Source of the DNA: Candidatus Kapaibacterium sp.
Lineage (GTDB): Bacteria; Bacteroidota; Ignavibacteria; Kapaibacteriales; HRBIN21
Assembly: GCA_025059875.1 (NCBI GenBank)
Contig: JANXCT010000003.1
Location: forward strand, 68,176 to 132,175
Direction: 5' to 3'
Length of the DNA stretch: 64,000 bases
Under the pieces are notes generated by a model. It was not told the DNA's origin. It made no database searches and saw nothing but the letters and a program-made list of their open reading frames with translations. Both the position numbers and the translations under genes were made by a program. This document shows, in pieces, positions 63,521-64,000 of the stretch (position 1 is its first letter; every line of letters starts with the position of its first letter).

Positions 63521-64000
63521 TTATAGGATGCCCTCCAATTCCGATTCGCTCCGCAGGAGCACTGTTCGGGCACGGCTACCGTCCGCAGGCCCAACGATGC
63601 CTGCCGCTTCCAGCTCGTCCATGATGCGGGCCGCGCGGGAGTACCCGACTTTAAGCCGCCGCTGGAGCAAAGAGACTGAGCCCTGCTGATGGCGAACCAC
63701 TAGGCGTGCTGCTTCGGCGAAGAGAGGATCGCGGCCGCCTGCACCCCCCTTACTCCCCTCTTCGGCGCGCTCTGACACCGTCGGCAACAGGTACGGTTCT
63801 GGGAAGCCAGGCTGCTGTGCGATAAAGTTACAGACTGCCTCTACTTCTTCGGTGCTGACGTACGCGTTCTGCAGCCGTATCGGCTTCGGGAGGCCTCCGG
63901 GTAGGAAGAGCATGTCACCACTACCCAGGAGCTGCTCTGCCCCTGCCATGTCCAAGATGACCCGGGAGTCCACGCGGGAAGCCACTTGGTAGGCAATTCG
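63521..64000 (-). CDS. ftsK: DNA translocase FtsK, C-terminal part (partial)
   Basis: The gene runs past the right end of the window; 159 C-terminal residues are visible. The segment RIAYQVASRVDSRVILDMAG, then EQLLGSGDMLFLPG is the end of the RecA-like motor domain of FtsK/SpoIIIE. The last 70 residues (DPLFAEAARLVVRHQQGSVS and LLQRRLKVGYSRAARIMDEL) are the winged-helix gamma domain that reads KOPS-like polar sequences in chromosomes. FtsK pumps DNA at the closing septum. Confidence 0.97.
   Translation of the reverse strand, partial: RIAYQVASRVDSRVILDMAGAEQLLGSGDMLFLPGGLPKPIRLQNAYVSTEEVEAVCNFIAQQPGFPEPYLLPTVSERAEEGSKGGAGGRDPLFAEAARLVVRHQQGSVSLLQRRLKVGYSRAARIMDELEAAGIVGPADGSRARTVLLRSESELEGIL

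Overview
The window is about 57% GC and very gene-dense. It most likely comes from a member of the Bacteroidota/Chlorobiota/Ignavibacteriota (FCB) group, perhaps a Kapabacteria- or Ignavibacteria-like lineage. I base this on at least six proteins or decayed proteins with a type IX secretion (T9SS) C-terminal sorting tail, on promoter-like TAnnTTTG elements of the Bacteroidota kind, on a giant-protein plus fibronectin-III module of Bacteroidota style, and on the mix of housekeeping genes. No rRNA or ribosomal protein gene is present, so the placement is an inference.

Layout. 1-3.3 kb: the end of a short-chain dehydrogenase, an Ig-like lipoprotein, a polysaccharide flippase and tRNA-Asn. 4.1-9.4 kb: a minus-strand run with a large secreted metalloprotease-like T9SS protein, a GmhA-type sugar isomerase, a deoxyhypusine-synthase-like enzyme and a stand-alone GroES-like protein, divergent from miaB. 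11.4-26 kb: an accessory region full of decay. It holds two matching remnants of an integron integrase 3' end, both on the minus strand. Each is followed in the same direction by genes and then by an attC-like site, which is the arrangement of inverted (Treponema/Chlorobium-type) integrons. The first carries a PD-(D/E)XK nuclease plus Dam-type methylase pair; the second carries a small ORF plus a broken rmuC. Around them lie a trypsin-like protease with coiled coil and putative beta-barrel, secreted beta-helix, glycosidase-like and HAF-repeat T9SS proteins, and wrecks of prpD, a SAM methyltransferase and a Rieske oxygenase.

26.7-37.9 kb is a plus-strand module of an outer-membrane beta-barrel, a 2,453-residue secreted giant and a multi-fibronectin-III protein. 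It is the best candidate here for a poorly described multiprotein surface system. 38.0-39.3 kb is a decayed second HAF/T9SS gene.

39.4-64 kb is mostly core genome: recR-ybaB, ferritin, prfB with its programmed +1 frameshift, ftsQ-ftsA-ftsZ, the small SRP RNA, thyX, a di-heme peroxidase, a Crp/Fnr regulator, an initiator-type tRNA-Met, a GH57 glycosidase, mutS2, a metallophosphoesterase, a 1,545-residue von Willebrand A/T9SS protein, an LD-carboxypeptidase, a ppGpp-hydrolase-like HD protein, recN and the C-terminus of ftsK. Most of these run on the minus strand with short gaps or overlaps, suggesting long operons.

All calls were made by reading the sequence. No database search, structure prediction or folding program was run.
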